Assembly: GCA_003158175.1 (NCBI GenBank)
Contig: PMHJ01000031.1
Coordinates: forward strand, 1-64,000
Source: Candidatus Cybelea septentrionalis
GTDB taxonomy: Bacteria; Vulcanimicrobiota; Vulcanimicrobiia; Vulcanimicrobiales; Vulcanimicrobiaceae
DNA length: 64,000 nucleotides
Reading direction: 5' to 3'
Shown here: positions 33,555-43,024 of the stretch, in pieces
Position numbering within the stretch: the stretch's first letter is position 1
Layout: each line of letters begins with the position of its first letter
Notes under the pieces: generated by a model
Seen by the model: only the letters and a program-made list of their open reading frames with translations
Database searches by the model: none
Told to the model about the DNA's origin: nothing
Translations under genes and position numbers: made by a program

Positions 33555-34739
33555 ATGGAGCACTCACTCCCGCGCGAGTACGACGTCATCGTCTTAGGCC
33601 TCGGCGCGCTCGGCAGCGCTGCTGCGTACTGGTCGGCGAAGCGCGGTGTGCGGGTACTGGGGCTCGAGCAGTTCGAGCTCGGCCATGCGCGCGGCAGCTC
33701 GCACGACCGTTCGCGGATCATTCGCTTATCCTATTTCACACCGGCGTACGTGCAGATGGCGAAGGAAGCCTATCGCGCATGGGCTTCGGTGGAAGAGGAT
33801 GCCGACGAACGCCTCGTCGTGAAGACCGGCGGTCTCGATATCGGCCTGCGCGGAAGTTCCGCCAGAATGTCCGAGCACGTCAGCTCGATGCGCGCGTGCG
33901 GCGTCCCGTTCGAGGAGCTCGATGCGGCCGAGATTCGCAAGCGCTGGCCGTGCTGGCACGTCCGTGACGACGTTCACGGTGTTTTTCAAGCGGACGCGGG
34001 GATCGTCGCCGCCGAGCGCGCGACCGATGCGCTTCGGCGCGCAGCCATTGGTTTTGGCGCGACGCTGCACGATCGGACGCCCGTCACGTCAATACGCGCC
34101 GAGGCTGGAGAGATTGAGATTGAAGCCGTCGGTACGCATTACCGCGCCGGCAAACTGATCGTCGCCGCCGGCGCGTGGACCAATGATGTGCTCGCGCACT
34201 TCGGCCGGAGCTTGCCGATCGAGGTGACGAAGGAGCAAGTAATCTATTTTACTCCGCAAGATCCGGCGGCGTTCGCCCTTGGTGAGTTTCCGATTTGGAT
34301 CTGGTCGGGCGAACCCTCGTTCTATGGATTTCCGTTATCCGGCGAAACGAGAACGATCAAGATCACGCAAGACTCAGCCGGAAAGCCGGTCGATGCGCGG
34401 ACGCGCGACTTCGAAGAAGATGCAGAAATTATCGCGCGCGTCAGGGGTTTTCTCGAGCGATACTTGCCGGGCGCACTCGGTCCCGTGGATCTTGTGAAGA
34501 CGTGTCTTTACGCGCGCACTCCGGATCGGGATTTCGTGATCGATACGTTGCCGGGACACGCCAACGTCAGCGTCGCCGTTGGCGATGGGCATGCATTTAA
34601 GTTCGCGAGCCTCATCGGGCGCCTCCTCAGCGACGGCGCGGTGGAAGGGTGCGATCTGACGCCGTTTAAGATCGCGCGCCCGATGCTGTCACGCTTTCAC
34701 GACAGCGAACACGATCAGCGTCCGGCAACAGATGGGTGA
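33555..34739 (+). CDS. Sarcosine oxidase / N-methyltryptophan oxidase-like flavoenzyme
   Basis: 394-aa monomeric amine oxidase of the MSOX/MTOX family, which oxidatively demethylates N-methyl amino acids to an amine, formaldehyde and H2O2. The FAD loop is VIVLGLGALGSAAAYWSAKRGVRVLGLE, and the FAD/substrate block is RGSSHDRSRIIRLSY. The covalent-flavin Cys is conserved in VKTCLYARTPDRDFVID. ATG 33555 (GAAGG upstream) was chosen because homology starts there; an earlier start would overlap the Rieske gene. Divergent with the Rieske gene across about 64 bases. Confidence 0.88.
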   Translation: MEHSLPREYDVIVLGLGALGSAAAYWSAKRGVRVLGLEQFELGHARGSSHDRSRIIRLSYFTPAYVQMAKEAYRAWASVEEDADERLVVKTGGLDIGLRGSSARMSEHVSSMRACGVPFEELDAAEIRKRWPCWHVRDDVHGVFQADAGIVAAERATDALRRAAIGFGATLHDRTPVTSIRAEAGEIEIEAVGTHYRAGKLIVAAGAWTNDVLAHFGRSLPIEVTKEQVIYFTPQDPAAFALGEFPIWIWSGEPSFYGFPLSGETRTIKITQDSAGKPVDARTRDFEEDAEIIARVRGFLERYLPGALGPVDLVKTCLYARTPDRDFVIDTLPGHANVSVAVGDGHAFKFASLIGRLLSDGAVEGCDLTPFKIARPMLSRFHDSEHDQRPATDG

Positions 34740-35039
34740 CTTCGTAACCGTCACGCTGAGCTGGTCGTTGCCGCTACCGACGAGAAAGACGGCCTTCTCC
34801 TGCGGGGCCATAACGTGCGATCGCTCCGATCCCGTCGGCAAGCTCTTATTGTAAAAGGCGTACACGGTGTCGAATGAGTCGCTCGTCGAATAGGCACGTT
34901 CCGAGAGCGCTCCCGCCCCAGGATAGACTGGCGCAGCCGACGGTGCGCTAGCGGTCATCGCGGCGTTGCGGGCAGAGCCGTGCGAACAGCCGGCAGCGGT
35001 GATTGCCAGAGCGAGGGCGAGGATTCTCGAAGTCCGCAT
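34689..35039 (-). CDS. Small lipoprotein of unknown function
   Basis: 116-aa exported protein with signal peptide and lipobox TAAGC (Cys about residue 18), then a Ser/Ala/Pro-rich linker and a small domain AYSTSDSFDTVYAFYNKSLPTGSER...VFLVGSGNDQLSVTVTKS. The YAFYNKSLP block resembles small domains seen in envelope lipoproteins of unknown role. Its last 51 bases overlap the end of the convergent oxidase gene. It follows 35044-35997 on the minus strand at 4 bases, so they form a two-gene unit. Confidence 0.65.
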   Translation of the reverse strand: MRTSRILALALAITAAGCSHGSARNAAMTASAPSAAPVYPGAGALSERAYSTSDSFDTVYAFYNKSLPTGSERSHVMAPQEKAVFLVGSGNDQLSVTVTKSPICCRTLIVFAVVKA

Positions 35040-35043
35040 TTTC

Positions 35044-35997
35044 CTATTTGCTCGTCAGGTGCGAGAACTTCGCCGCGGTTCCGTTGGCGGCGCGCTGTGC
35101 CGCGATCTGATCTTTGTGACTCTGCAGATAGGTCACGAGCGAATCCATCCCATCGGCGAGCCGGCCGTTCGCGGCCGGCCAGCTGCGGCGGTCGATAAAA
35201 GCGACGTTTGGATAGGTTGCCTGTAAATCGCCAATCCGGCGGCCCTCTTGCTGTACTCTGCGGACGATTTGAATCAGGCGATCCGGATGGCCGAAGGCGT
35301 ACGCGTTGATCCAGGTACCGGCGGTCTGCATAAAGGCGCCGCCCGCGGCTTGCAGCTCGAAGCCGGGATCGCCGACGTTTCCAATCTTGGTTGGGTCGAG
35401 GAGTACGCTCACCTGGCGAGCTCGATACTGAGCCGTGTAGAACCAATACACCGCTTCATTCCGATAACCGACGTCGTACAGACGAATCGCTGCGACATAA
35501 AGTTGCGGAAAGCTCAGGCGTTGCCACTGCCGTTTCATCTGCCGGGTCGTCGCGAAAACATCGCGTGGATTGCGCGATGCGAGCCCCGAACTGAACGCGC
35601 CAACGTGTATCGAGGGCCCGTTTGAATCGTAATACGGCGTGACGTAGGCATCGATGCGAGCGGGATCCATCGCGGGTTGCGCGCCCCCCGAGCGGCAAGC
35701 GCGGGCGGCTGCGGCGAGCTTTTTGCCGGTCTCCGGATCGTCCGCACTCATCTTGATAAGCTGGTCGTCGGTGTTCTGGCGTTCGAGCGTGCTTTCGATA
35801 CAGCCGCAGAGCGCGTCCGTTGTTCCGACTTGAGCCGTGCACGACTTGATGAAGCTCGATTTAAACGACGAACGGAAGCCGCTATGAAAGCCGGTCGCCG
35901 CGCTTTGCTGCACGTTGTGGACCTCGCTGCAGCCAGCAAGGATTATGCCGATCATGCCGAGCGAAACGGCGAACCTGGTCCCGGTATTCAGTCGCAT
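35044..35997 (-). CDS. Lipoprotein of unknown function
   Basis: 317-aa exported lipoprotein: signal peptide ending in IILAGCSEV. The N-terminal mature part has a helical pattern with Cys in FIKSCTAQVGTTDALCGCIESTLE (three Cys close together). The body contains SFPQLYVAAIRLYDVGYRNEAVYWFYTAQYRARQVSVLLDP and a helical VRRVQQEGRRIGDLQATYP region, consistent with a helical repeat (TPR-like) fold. No family is recognised. A stem-loop separates it from the propeller gene upstream. Confidence 0.65.
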   Translation of the reverse strand: MRLNTGTRFAVSLGMIGIILAGCSEVHNVQQSAATGFHSGFRSSFKSSFIKSCTAQVGTTDALCGCIESTLERQNTDDQLIKMSADDPETGKKLAAAARACRSGGAQPAMDPARIDAYVTPYYDSNGPSIHVGAFSSGLASRNPRDVFATTRQMKRQWQRLSFPQLYVAAIRLYDVGYRNEAVYWFYTAQYRARQVSVLLDPTKIGNVGDPGFELQAAGGAFMQTAGTWINAYAFGHPDRLIQIVRRVQQEGRRIGDLQATYPNVAFIDRRSWPAANGRLADGMDSLVTYLQSHKDQIAAQRAANGTAAKFSHLTSK

Positions 35998-36015
35998 TTT
36001 TATCCTCTGCGCGAC

Positions 36016-36041
36016 GGCCGCTCCGCGATTGCGGAGCGGCC
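36016..36041 (-). terminator. Perfect 11-bp hairpin between two lipoprotein genes
   Basis: GGCCGCTCCGC (36016-36026), loop GATT, GCGGAGCGGCC (36031-36041). It lies after the stop of the propeller gene on the minus strand. No U tract follows on either strand, so it may be an attenuating or RNA-stabilising hairpin rather than a classical terminator. Confidence 0.5.
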
Positions 36042-36064
36042 ACCAAAGAGCGGGGAACTCTTCC

Positions 36065-37057
36065 CTAGTGGGCTAGGGAGTTGGGTCCATCGAGCGTGGT
36101 GTTTGATCCTTCAATCGCGCGGAGCGGCGTCGCGTTGCCGGTAGCGCTGCGGGCAAACTCGTTGATAATGTTGCTACTAAACTCTGCGGTGTAGATGTGG
36201 CCTTTGGAATCCGCCATGACGCCTGCCGGGTAGCTCGTGGACGTGATCCACTGAACCGGCGCGACGTTGCCGATGGCCCCTTTGGCGAAGACGAGGATAC
36301 CCGAGGACTCGTCGGCGACCAGGAGGCGGCCACGATTATCGAACGCGAGGGCGAATGGTTTGGAGAGGCCGGAAGAGCCTCCCCCGATTACGCCCAAGGG
36401 TGTGGCGTTGCCGCGGGCGCCCTTGGCAAAAACGACGATCGTGCCGGCGTTTCCGTTCGCCACAAAGAGCTCGCCCTTGGCGTTCATGGCCATCCCCAGC
36501 GGCTCGCTGAGCAGCGTGTTGCTGCCCCCGATGGTGTTGATAGGCGCGACGTTCCCGGAGGCGCCGGGGGCATATTCGGTGACGTCATCGACGCTGTAAC
36601 TGCTCGCCCAGAGATCGCCGGAGGGGTCGGCCATGATGCCCTCGGTGGGACCGAGGTTCGAGCTGGAGCCGCCGATGATTCTCGCCGGCTTAACGTTGCC
36701 GTTCGCATGAGGGGCGAAGACGGCGACCTGAGTTCCGCCGTCGTTTGCGACGTAGATCTTCCCGGAGCTATCCATGGTCAGCGCGTCGGGTTGGCTCAGC
36801 GTTGTCTTCGATCCCGCGATGGTAACGACGGGCGCGACGTTGCCGTTCGCCGTCGACTCGAACGCGACGACACTTCCGCCATCGCGGTTTGCGGCAAACA
36901 TTCGGAATCCGCCGTGCTGCGGAACTGCTTGGGGCTGCGATTGGGCCGCGGCGGCCGGGACGAACGGGCCCGTCGCCGTCTGGCCGGCACAGCCGCCGAG
37001 ACCGACGACGAGCGCGACCGCCGGAATGCGCGAGCGGAAGAGGGTGGACGTGAACAT
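36065..37057 (-). CDS. NHL-like beta-propeller lipoprotein
   Basis: 330-aa exported lipoprotein. The signal peptide ends in VGLGGCAGQ. The mature part contains six or more blades repeated about every 45 residues: ALTMDSSGKIYVAND, GIMADPSGDLWASSY, GMAMNAKGELFVANG, ALAFDNRGRLLVADE and GVMADSKGHIYTAEF, each followed by a F.(K/P)GA.GN(V/A).P turn. It is paralogous to 11607 and 50988. Divergent from the first giant BTAD regulator, it is a candidate target of that regulator; this is inference from position. Confidence 0.75.
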   Translation of the reverse strand: MFTSTLFRSRIPAVALVVGLGGCAGQTATGPFVPAAAAQSQPQAVPQHGGFRMFAANRDGGSVVAFESTANGNVAPVVTIAGSKTTLSQPDALTMDSSGKIYVANDGGTQVAVFAPHANGNVKPARIIGGSSSNLGPTEGIMADPSGDLWASSYSVDDVTEYAPGASGNVAPINTIGGSNTLLSEPLGMAMNAKGELFVANGNAGTIVVFAKGARGNATPLGVIGGGSSGLSKPFALAFDNRGRLLVADESSGILVFAKGAIGNVAPVQWITSTSYPAGVMADSKGHIYTAEFSSNIINEFARSATGNATPLRAIEGSNTTLDGPNSLAH

Positions 37058-37194
37058 GATTGCTCCTCAAAGAAAGAAAGTTTGGGTGACTAGGGCTGAT
37101 GGTAGCAGCGCCGGCGTACGGAAACGTCCGGGCGGCCGGGAGGCGGCCGCCGGATTCGAGAAGGCCAAATCGGGAGGGCAAAGCCGTCGCCAAC

Positions 37195-40100
37195 GTGAGC
37201 GAGCTTCGTGCACCGGCAGCCAAAACGCGCGGGCGTCTCGAGTTCCGGCTGTTCGGCCATTTGGAGGTCGCGCTCGACGGCGACCGCTTTACGCTGGCCA
37301 CGCCGCGGAAATCGCTGCAGGTCCTCACCTACCTCTTGCTGCACCGCGGGACCCCGGTATCGCGTGAGTATCTCGCCTTTCTCCTTTATCCCGACGACGA
37401 AGAGGGAGCGGCGCGAGCAAAACTGCGCGCGACGCTCAGCGAGCTTCCGAAAATCCTGCCCCAGCCGTCGGAGCAATACGTCTCGATCGAGACCGACAAG
37501 GTCGGATGGAATCCCGATGCCGATGTGTGGGTCGACATCGACGCTTTCGTGGCGGCGTCGGGCGATCGCAGTCGCCTCGGCGAAGCGATCGGGCTCTATC
37601 GGGGCGACTTGTTGCCCGAGGTCTACGACGAATGGCTCGACGTCATTCGCGAACGCCATCGCGCCACGTATCTGCGCTGCCTTACCGAACTTGCTTCAGA
37701 GGCGCGACGAAACGCGAACCTCGCGCTCGCGATCGAAACGGCGCGTAAAGTGCTGGCGATCGATCCCTGGCGCGAAGATATGGTACGGCGCATCATCGCG
37801 ATGCGCTACGAGAGCGGCGATGGTGCCGGCGCGCTCAGCGAGTACGCGGCGTTCGCCAAACGCCTACGTGTGGATATGGGTGCCGACCCGATGCCCGAAA
37901 CCGCCGCGGCTGCGGAACGCATCGCGCGCGGCGAAGATGTAGCCGAAGAAGGCGTTGAGGACCGGCCCGCGATCGAGGGCGGCTCGGCAATTCTACCGTT
38001 CGTCGGCCGGCGCGACGAGATGGAACGCCTGCTCGAAGCGTGGAGCCGCGTCGCGCGCGGACGCGGCGCCTGCGCGTTCGTCGGCGGCGAGCCCGGCATC
38101 GGCAAGTCGCGGATGGTCTCCGAGTTTGCGCATGCCGTAGAAGATCGGGGCGGTCGGGTGCTGGTCGGCGCGACGAGTTCGCCGGAGAGCGTTCCGTATG
38201 AAAGCGTCGTCGATTCGCTGCGTTCGGCCCTTCCGCTGGTCGCGTCGCTCAAGCCCAGCATCGCGCTCGCCTCGGTGGCAACGCTCTTACCCGAGATCCA
38301 CGCGCGCGTCGCACTCCCCGCCGTACCGCGGCTGGACGCCGAGAGCGAGCGCATCCGTCTCTTTGAATCGCTCTTCCGATGCATCGCCGATCTCGCGAAG
38401 CCTCGTCCCTTGCTGCTGATTCTCGAAGACCTGCATTGGGCGCAACCGGCGTCGATCGAGTTGCTGCAGTTCTTGCTGCGGCGGGTTGCGGGCGTGCGCG
38501 TCATGATCGTCGTTACCTATCGCGACGAGGAATCGCTGCGTCTGCACGCCTTTCATCGCTTGCGGCGCGAGGCGCGAGTGGTCGCCGGCGCGCAGAGCAT
38601 GTGGCTGAGTCCTCTCTCGGTCGCCGACGTTGAAGAAATGCGCGCGACGCTGCCGGACATGCGCGATCGCGCAGCCGAAACGTTGATCGCCGCGTCTCAG
38701 GGAAATCCGCTCTTCCTCACGCACCTCGTTGCCGAGGTGCGGGAAGGCGAGCGCGACCGCGAGCCGATTTCGCTGCAAGCGGTCGTCGCGCGCCGCATCG
38801 AACGGCTTTCGGAGAACGCGCGGACCGCTGCCGAGATCGCCGCGTGTATCGGCGATCGCTTTTCGCGCGACGCCGTCCGCGAGGTCAGCGCATGGGACGA
38901 GGCGGCCCTGACCGACTCGCTCGACGAACTGCTCGACCGGCGCATCATCCGCGAAGCTGCCGGACGCGGCTTCCTCGAATACGCCTTCACGCATCATCTC
39001 GTGCAGGATACGATCGCCGGAGCCGTGCCGGCCAAAGCGGCCGCCATCCGCCGCCGTCGCGTTGCGCGCGTGCTCGAGCGGATCTATCCCGAACGGGTGC
39101 CCGAGCTCTCGGCTTCGCTCGCCGCGCACTACGAGTTCGCGGGTGACGTTGCAAACGCCACGCGCTGCTATCTTGAGGCGGTGCGGCGCTCGATTTCGAT
39201 CGGAGCGCTCCACGAGGCCCGGATGCAATGCGCGCGCGGGCTCGCGATTGCGATCGAGCCGCGCACGCGCGCCGACCTGCTTCTGGAAAGCGTCACGATC
39301 GAGACGCGCTCCGGCGACCTCGAATCCCGCAACGCCGCGCTGCTTGCATTGGAACGCGTCGATTCCGAGCTGGACGACCCGGCGATCCATCGCGCCACGC
39401 TGTTGCATCGCATGGAGTTTGCCTCGACCACGGGCGACCGCGCCATGCACGAGCAAGCCGCGCGTGCGCTACGTGCATGCGTGCCCGACGATGACGGGCG
39501 CTGGAACGCCGAGCTTCACCTCGCCGAGTCACAAATGGCCTTCACGCTGGGCCGTTTGGCGGAATCGTTCGATTCGGGAAAAGCCGCGCTCGCCTACAGT
39601 CGAGCGGCGAACGACGACGCGCGCGCGACGCGTGCGCTCTGCTTCTTAGCTCAAGTAGAAGCGCATCGCGGCCACCTTTCCGCTGCCGAAGCATTACTCG
39701 ACGAAGCCGCGAAGGACGCCGCGCGCGCCGCCGATCCGATGCTGGAACAACTCGCGCTGAGCAGCGCATACACCGTTGCGTATCAGCGCCGCGACATCCG
39801 GCGATGCCATGCGTTGAGCTCGCGTTGCCTGGAGCTGGCGGTGAAGCTGGGCGACCGTTTAGCCGAGGCGCAGGCACACGGCCGTCTGGGCGCGACGCTC
39901 GCCGACACGGGCGCCAAATACGCGGAGGCACGAGAGCATTATGCGGCCGCGAGCCGCATTTACCGCGAGAGCGGATATCTTGCCGGGAGCGCGGGGCAAC
40001 TACTCAATCAAGCAATTCTCGAAATGAGGCTAGGCTTTTTCGAACGGGCCTGCGCCGCCACCGAGAAGGCGGTGGCGCTCTTCGAGCGCGCCAACGATGC

Positions 40101-40683
40101 GCGCGGACGAGTCGGGGGGCTCTCCAATCTCATCTTTATGAGGGCCTACACCGGACAGATCGCCGGTGCGCGTCAAGCGGCCGAGTCGGCGCTCAACCTT
40201 GCGCACGAACTCGGCTTCGGGTTGATCGAGGCCTCGGTTCTCGAGAATCTCGCGTTTGCGGAGGCCAAGGCCGGCGATTACGCGCGAGCGATCGAGCTCA
40301 CCGAGGCGTCGTTCGAGTTGCGTTCGCAATCCGAATCACAAGTCTGGTCGAGCACGACACTTGCCAACTTCGCGATCTGGCACGCGGCGCTCGGTAATCT
40401 GCCGGCTGCACGCGATGCGGTACGACGGCTGCTCGCCGCCGACGAGACGATTATGCGCGCCACCGATTGGCCCACGCACTGCTACTGGGCGGCGGCGCAG
40501 ATCTTCCACGCCGGCGGGGAGTCCGCCGAGGCGACCAGCGCGCTCGAGCAAGCGAAGCGCATGATGCTTGCGGCGGCCGAGGGCCTCGAGCCCGAAGATC
40601 GCGAGAGCTTCTTGGCGCTTCCGTGGCACGTCGATCTGGCAAAGGCGGTCAAAGCGGGCGTGTGGCCGGATCCGCCTAGATAG
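37195..40683 (+). CDS. Giant transcriptional regulator: BTAD-AAA-TPR (SARP/MalT-like), first copy
   Basis: About 1162 aa. The N-terminal OmpR-like/SARP DNA-binding module (LEFRLFGHLEVALDG...TPRKSLQVLTYLLLHRG) is followed by a bacterial transcriptional activator (BTAD) TPR domain (ALYRGDLLPEVYDEWLD type). The AAA_16 ATPase has Walker A GGEPGIGKSR and Walker B LLLILEDLHWAQPAS. The C-terminal half is tandem TPR-like helices (HRGHLSAAEALLDEA and similar). There is no LuxR HTH at the C terminus. GTG 37195 was chosen; ATG 37099 would add 32 Arg/Pro-rich residues without homology. A signal-integrating STAND-like activator, input unknown. Confidence 0.85.
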   Translation: MSELRAPAAKTRGRLEFRLFGHLEVALDGDRFTLATPRKSLQVLTYLLLHRGTPVSREYLAFLLYPDDEEGAARAKLRATLSELPKILPQPSEQYVSIETDKVGWNPDADVWVDIDAFVAASGDRSRLGEAIGLYRGDLLPEVYDEWLDVIRERHRATYLRCLTELASEARRNANLALAIETARKVLAIDPWREDMVRRIIAMRYESGDGAGALSEYAAFAKRLRVDMGADPMPETAAAAERIARGEDVAEEGVEDRPAIEGGSAILPFVGRRDEMERLLEAWSRVARGRGACAFVGGEPGIGKSRMVSEFAHAVEDRGGRVLVGATSSPESVPYESVVDSLRSALPLVASLKPSIALASVATLLPEIHARVALPAVPRLDAESERIRLFESLFRCIADLAKPRPLLLILEDLHWAQPASIELLQFLLRRVAGVRVMIVVTYRDEESLRLHAFHRLRREARVVAGAQSMWLSPLSVADVEEMRATLPDMRDRAAETLIAASQGNPLFLTHLVAEVREGERDREPISLQAVVARRIERLSENARTAAEIAACIGDRFSRDAVREVSAWDEAALTDSLDELLDRRIIREAAGRGFLEYAFTHHLVQDTIAGAVPAKAAAIRRRRVARVLERIYPERVPELSASLAAHYEFAGDVANATRCYLEAVRRSISIGALHEARMQCARGLAIAIEPRTRADLLLESVTIETRSGDLESRNAALLALERVDSELDDPAIHRATLLHRMEFASTTGDRAMHEQAARALRACVPDDDGRWNAELHLAESQMAFTLGRLAESFDSGKAALAYSRAANDDARATRALCFLAQVEAHRGHLSAAEALLDEAAKDAARAADPMLEQLALSSAYTVAYQRRDIRRCHALSSRCLELAVKLGDRLAEAQAHGRLGATLADTGAKYAEAREHYAAASRIYRESGYLAGSAGQLLNQAILEMRLGFFERACAATEKAVALFERANDARGRVGGLSNLIFMRAYTGQIAGARQAAESALNLAHELGFGLIEASVLENLAFAEAKAGDYARAIELTEASFELRSQSESQVWSSTTLANFAIWHAALGNLPAARDAVRRLLAADETIMRATDWPTHCYWAAAQIFHAGGESAEATSALEQAKRMMLAAAEGLEPEDRESFLALPWHVDLAKAVKAGVWPDPPR

Positions 40684-40693
40684 GTCTCCTCGC

Positions 40694-41029
40694 TTAGATG
40701 ACCGCGAAGACCCGGTCGAGCCCGGTGATCGAAAGCATCCGAAGAATCTCGTCGCGGCTCGATCGAAGCGCAATCTGGGCGCCCTTGAGGCGCGCACGCC
40801 GCAGCAGGGCGATCAAATCCCGCAACGCGTCGGTATCGAGGACGACGAGGGTGTCGAGATCCAGAACGACCTGCTCTGCCCCGCCTAGCAACTTTGCGTC
40901 GACGGCGGCTTCGAGCGCGGGGTAGTTCCCGGGAAGATAATCGATCGAAGCGTCTTCTGCACTTCGCTCCGGCGGGCGCGCGCAGCGCGGGAATCGCAGG
41001 TAGCGCGGGAAGAGGGTGAACGCGGACAT
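40694..41029 (-). CDS. STAS domain protein (anti-sigma antagonist-like)
   Basis: 111-aa soluble STAS-domain protein. After a basic N-terminal extension (about 30 residues) the domain shows DYLPGNYPALEAAVDAKLLGGAEQVVLDLDTLVVLDTDALRDLIALLRRARLKGAQIALRSS. In SpoIIAA-type antagonists the phosphorylated Ser sits in DSSG; here the segment reads DTDA, so the classical Ser is replaced by Thr or Asp. No anti-sigma kinase is adjacent. It ends 10 bases from the convergent giant regulator, which suggests no operon link. Confidence 0.75.
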   Translation of the reverse strand: MSAFTLFPRYLRFPRCARPPERSAEDASIDYLPGNYPALEAAVDAKLLGGAEQVVLDLDTLVVLDTDALRDLIALLRRARLKGAQIALRSSRDEILRMLSITGLDRVFAVI

Positions 41030-41129
41030 CTAGCGGCTCCTCGACGGTTCTGGGTGATTCGCGCTCATCGTACCGGAAGGCTCGTACGAGAACGTAGCGC
41101 CCAAGAGGCAGGCGTCGCTCTAAGAGTTG

Positions 41130-42620
41130 CTACGCTCCGAAGAAGCGCAAAACGATGAGGAATCCGGCGCCGAATATGAGCGCCCCCAGGAAAACGGTAA
41201 CCGGGACCGTCAGGACCCAGGCGATGACGATATTTCGCAACGTCCGCGCCTGCAATCCCGAGCCGTTGGCAGCCATCGTCCCCGCTACCCCCGAGGAGAG
41301 GATGTGCGTTGTGCTCACGGGCAGCCCGAGCATGTCGGCGCCCTGAATCGTCGCCATGGTAACCAGCTCGGCGGAGGCACCCTGGGCATACGTCAGGTGC
41401 GACTTTCCGATTTTCTCGCCGATCGTCACCACGATGCGCTTCCAGCCGATCATCGTTCCGATGCCTAAACACAAGGCGACCATAAACTTCACCCAGACGG
41501 GAATGAACTTTGTCATTCCGTCGAGCTCTTTTTTATAGTCGCCCAATTGTTTGGCATCTCCCGGAGCGGTGAATGTCTTATTGGGTTTCGTCAGTTTGCC
41601 GATCGACTCTCCAACCAAGTAACCTTTGGTCCGCAAGTCTTTGCGCTGAGCGTCGGTCAGTTTGTCGAAGGTCGGCGCTGCGCCCACGATCTGTGCGATC
41701 GCTCGATTCTCATACGCGAGCGCGACGAACGTGGTTTGCGACGGTTTTGCGCCGTATTTCAAGAAATCGGAGAGCGTCGTCTCCGCATCTGGCGCGGTAA
41801 TGGCTGCGCCCGAACCGGCCTTGGCATCGAGAATAGGCTGCACGGATTTATTATCGGAGACGAGCCGTGCTACGCCGGTCGTCGTGATCGTAGGGTTGAT
41901 CGCGTAGACGCCCGGCAAGATCCCGATGAGGATCAGCATGATGAGGCCCATGCCTTTTTGGCCGTCGTTGGATCCGTGCGCGAAGCTGACGCCGGTACAA
42001 GTGATCACGAGCAGCAGCCGGATCCACCAGGCCGGCGGCTTCGTCCCTTCGGGAGCTTCGTAGAGCTGCTTCTGGCGGACGATCGCCTTCATCAGGAGCA
42101 GCAGCAGCGCCGCGCAAATGAAGCCGATGATCGGCGAGAGGAAGAGTGCCAGAAAGGTATCGTGCAGCTTGCCCCAGTTCACGCCGTCGCCGAAAGGATG
42201 CTTCGATAGGACCGCGTTCATCAGGCCGACGCCGACGATCGAACCGATCAGGGTATGCGAGCTGGAGGCCGGAATTCCGACGTACCAGGTGGCGAAGTTC
42301 CAGATGAGCGCGGAAAAAAGCAGCGCGAATACCATTGCAAATCCCGCCGCCGACCCCGCATGGATCACGAGCTCGACCGGCAGCAACGCGACGATGCCGA
42401 AGGCGACGGCGCCGCTCGAGACGACGACGCCGGTAAAGTTCCAGATCCCCGACCAGACGACGGCGTACCACGGTTTGAGCGTGTTGGTATAGATTACCGT
42501 TGCAACGGCGTTAGCCGTGTCGTGAAATCCGTTGATCGCCTCGAACCCGAAGGCTAACAACAGCGCTCCAATGAGGAGCGCTGCCGTGGCAGGGGTGAGG
42601 TCCGCAAGAAAATGTTGCAA
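41130..42620 (-). CDS. pit: Inorganic phosphate transporter, PiT family
   Basis: 496-aa low-affinity H+-coupled phosphate (metal-phosphate) transporter. The PiT duplicated signatures are present: GFEAINGFHDTANAVATVIYTNTLKPWYAVVWSG in the first half and GASAELVTMATIQGADMLGLPVSTTHILSSGVAGTM in the second, plus SFAHGSNDGQKGMGLI in the middle. A loop of about 120 residues lies between the halves (DAETTLSDFLKYGAKPSQ...). The ATG at 42620 gives a normal family length. It stands alone; PhoU is not next to it. Confidence 0.93.
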   Translation of the reverse strand: MQHFLADLTPATAALLIGALLLAFGFEAINGFHDTANAVATVIYTNTLKPWYAVVWSGIWNFTGVVVSSGAVAFGIVALLPVELVIHAGSAAGFAMVFALLFSALIWNFATWYVGIPASSSHTLIGSIVGVGLMNAVLSKHPFGDGVNWGKLHDTFLALFLSPIIGFICAALLLLLMKAIVRQKQLYEAPEGTKPPAWWIRLLLVITCTGVSFAHGSNDGQKGMGLIMLILIGILPGVYAINPTITTTGVARLVSDNKSVQPILDAKAGSGAAITAPDAETTLSDFLKYGAKPSQTTFVALAYENRAIAQIVGAAPTFDKLTDAQRKDLRTKGYLVGESIGKLTKPNKTFTAPGDAKQLGDYKKELDGMTKFIPVWVKFMVALCLGIGTMIGWKRIVVTIGEKIGKSHLTYAQGASAELVTMATIQGADMLGLPVSTTHILSSGVAGTMAANGSGLQARTLRNIVIAWVLTVPVTVFLGALIFGAGFLIVLRFFGA

Positions 42621-42751
42621 AGCTTAGCGATTTATTTTACGGATGCTTGATTAAGGTGCGCTTAACTACTGCGGATGCGGCAGCATTTTAGGTCTGCGTC
42701 AAGGGCATGCGTATTTGCCTCGGGTAATGGCTGCCGGAGGAGGACAACGCG

Positions 42752-42952
42752 TTGAAGACCGTCACCGTCATCGTTGAGCTGCAAGGGCAGCCTCTCGAAT
42801 TCACGCTCGATTGCGACACGCGCAAATGGTTGCCGGTGGAAGCAGCGACGCGCGGGCTGCTCCACGAAGGTGAGTTTCCGCTGATCGCTTCGGAGGGCGG
42901 CAAGCGCTACGAGCTCTATAGCGATGGAACCTTTAACGACGTCGAGCTGTAG
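42752..42952 (+). CDS. Small protein of unknown function
   Basis: 66-aa soluble protein (KTVTVIVELQGQPLEFTLDC...LIASEGGKRYELYSDGTFNDVEL), a compact all-beta pattern. TTG 42752 is preceded by GGAGGAGG at 42735-42742, a strong ribosome site, which argues for a real gene despite the short length and non-ATG start. No known family. Its neighbours are the divergent phosphate transporter and the downstream glycine-zipper gene (72 bases away). Confidence 0.55.
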   Translation: MKTVTVIVELQGQPLEFTLDCDTRKWLPVEAATRGLLHEGEFPLIASEGGKRYELYSDGTFNDVEL

Positions 42953-43024
42953 GGAGGCCATTATTTTCTTGCGTGTTTCGCTCACGGACTGCTGGGGTAG
43001 ATAACGCGCTGAAAGTGAGGGCTC

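Noticed and set aside
38287-39456. A 389-codon frame opposite the first giant regulator
   Set aside because: Antisense shadow in a high-GC gene; the sense protein has conserved ATPase and TPR motifs.
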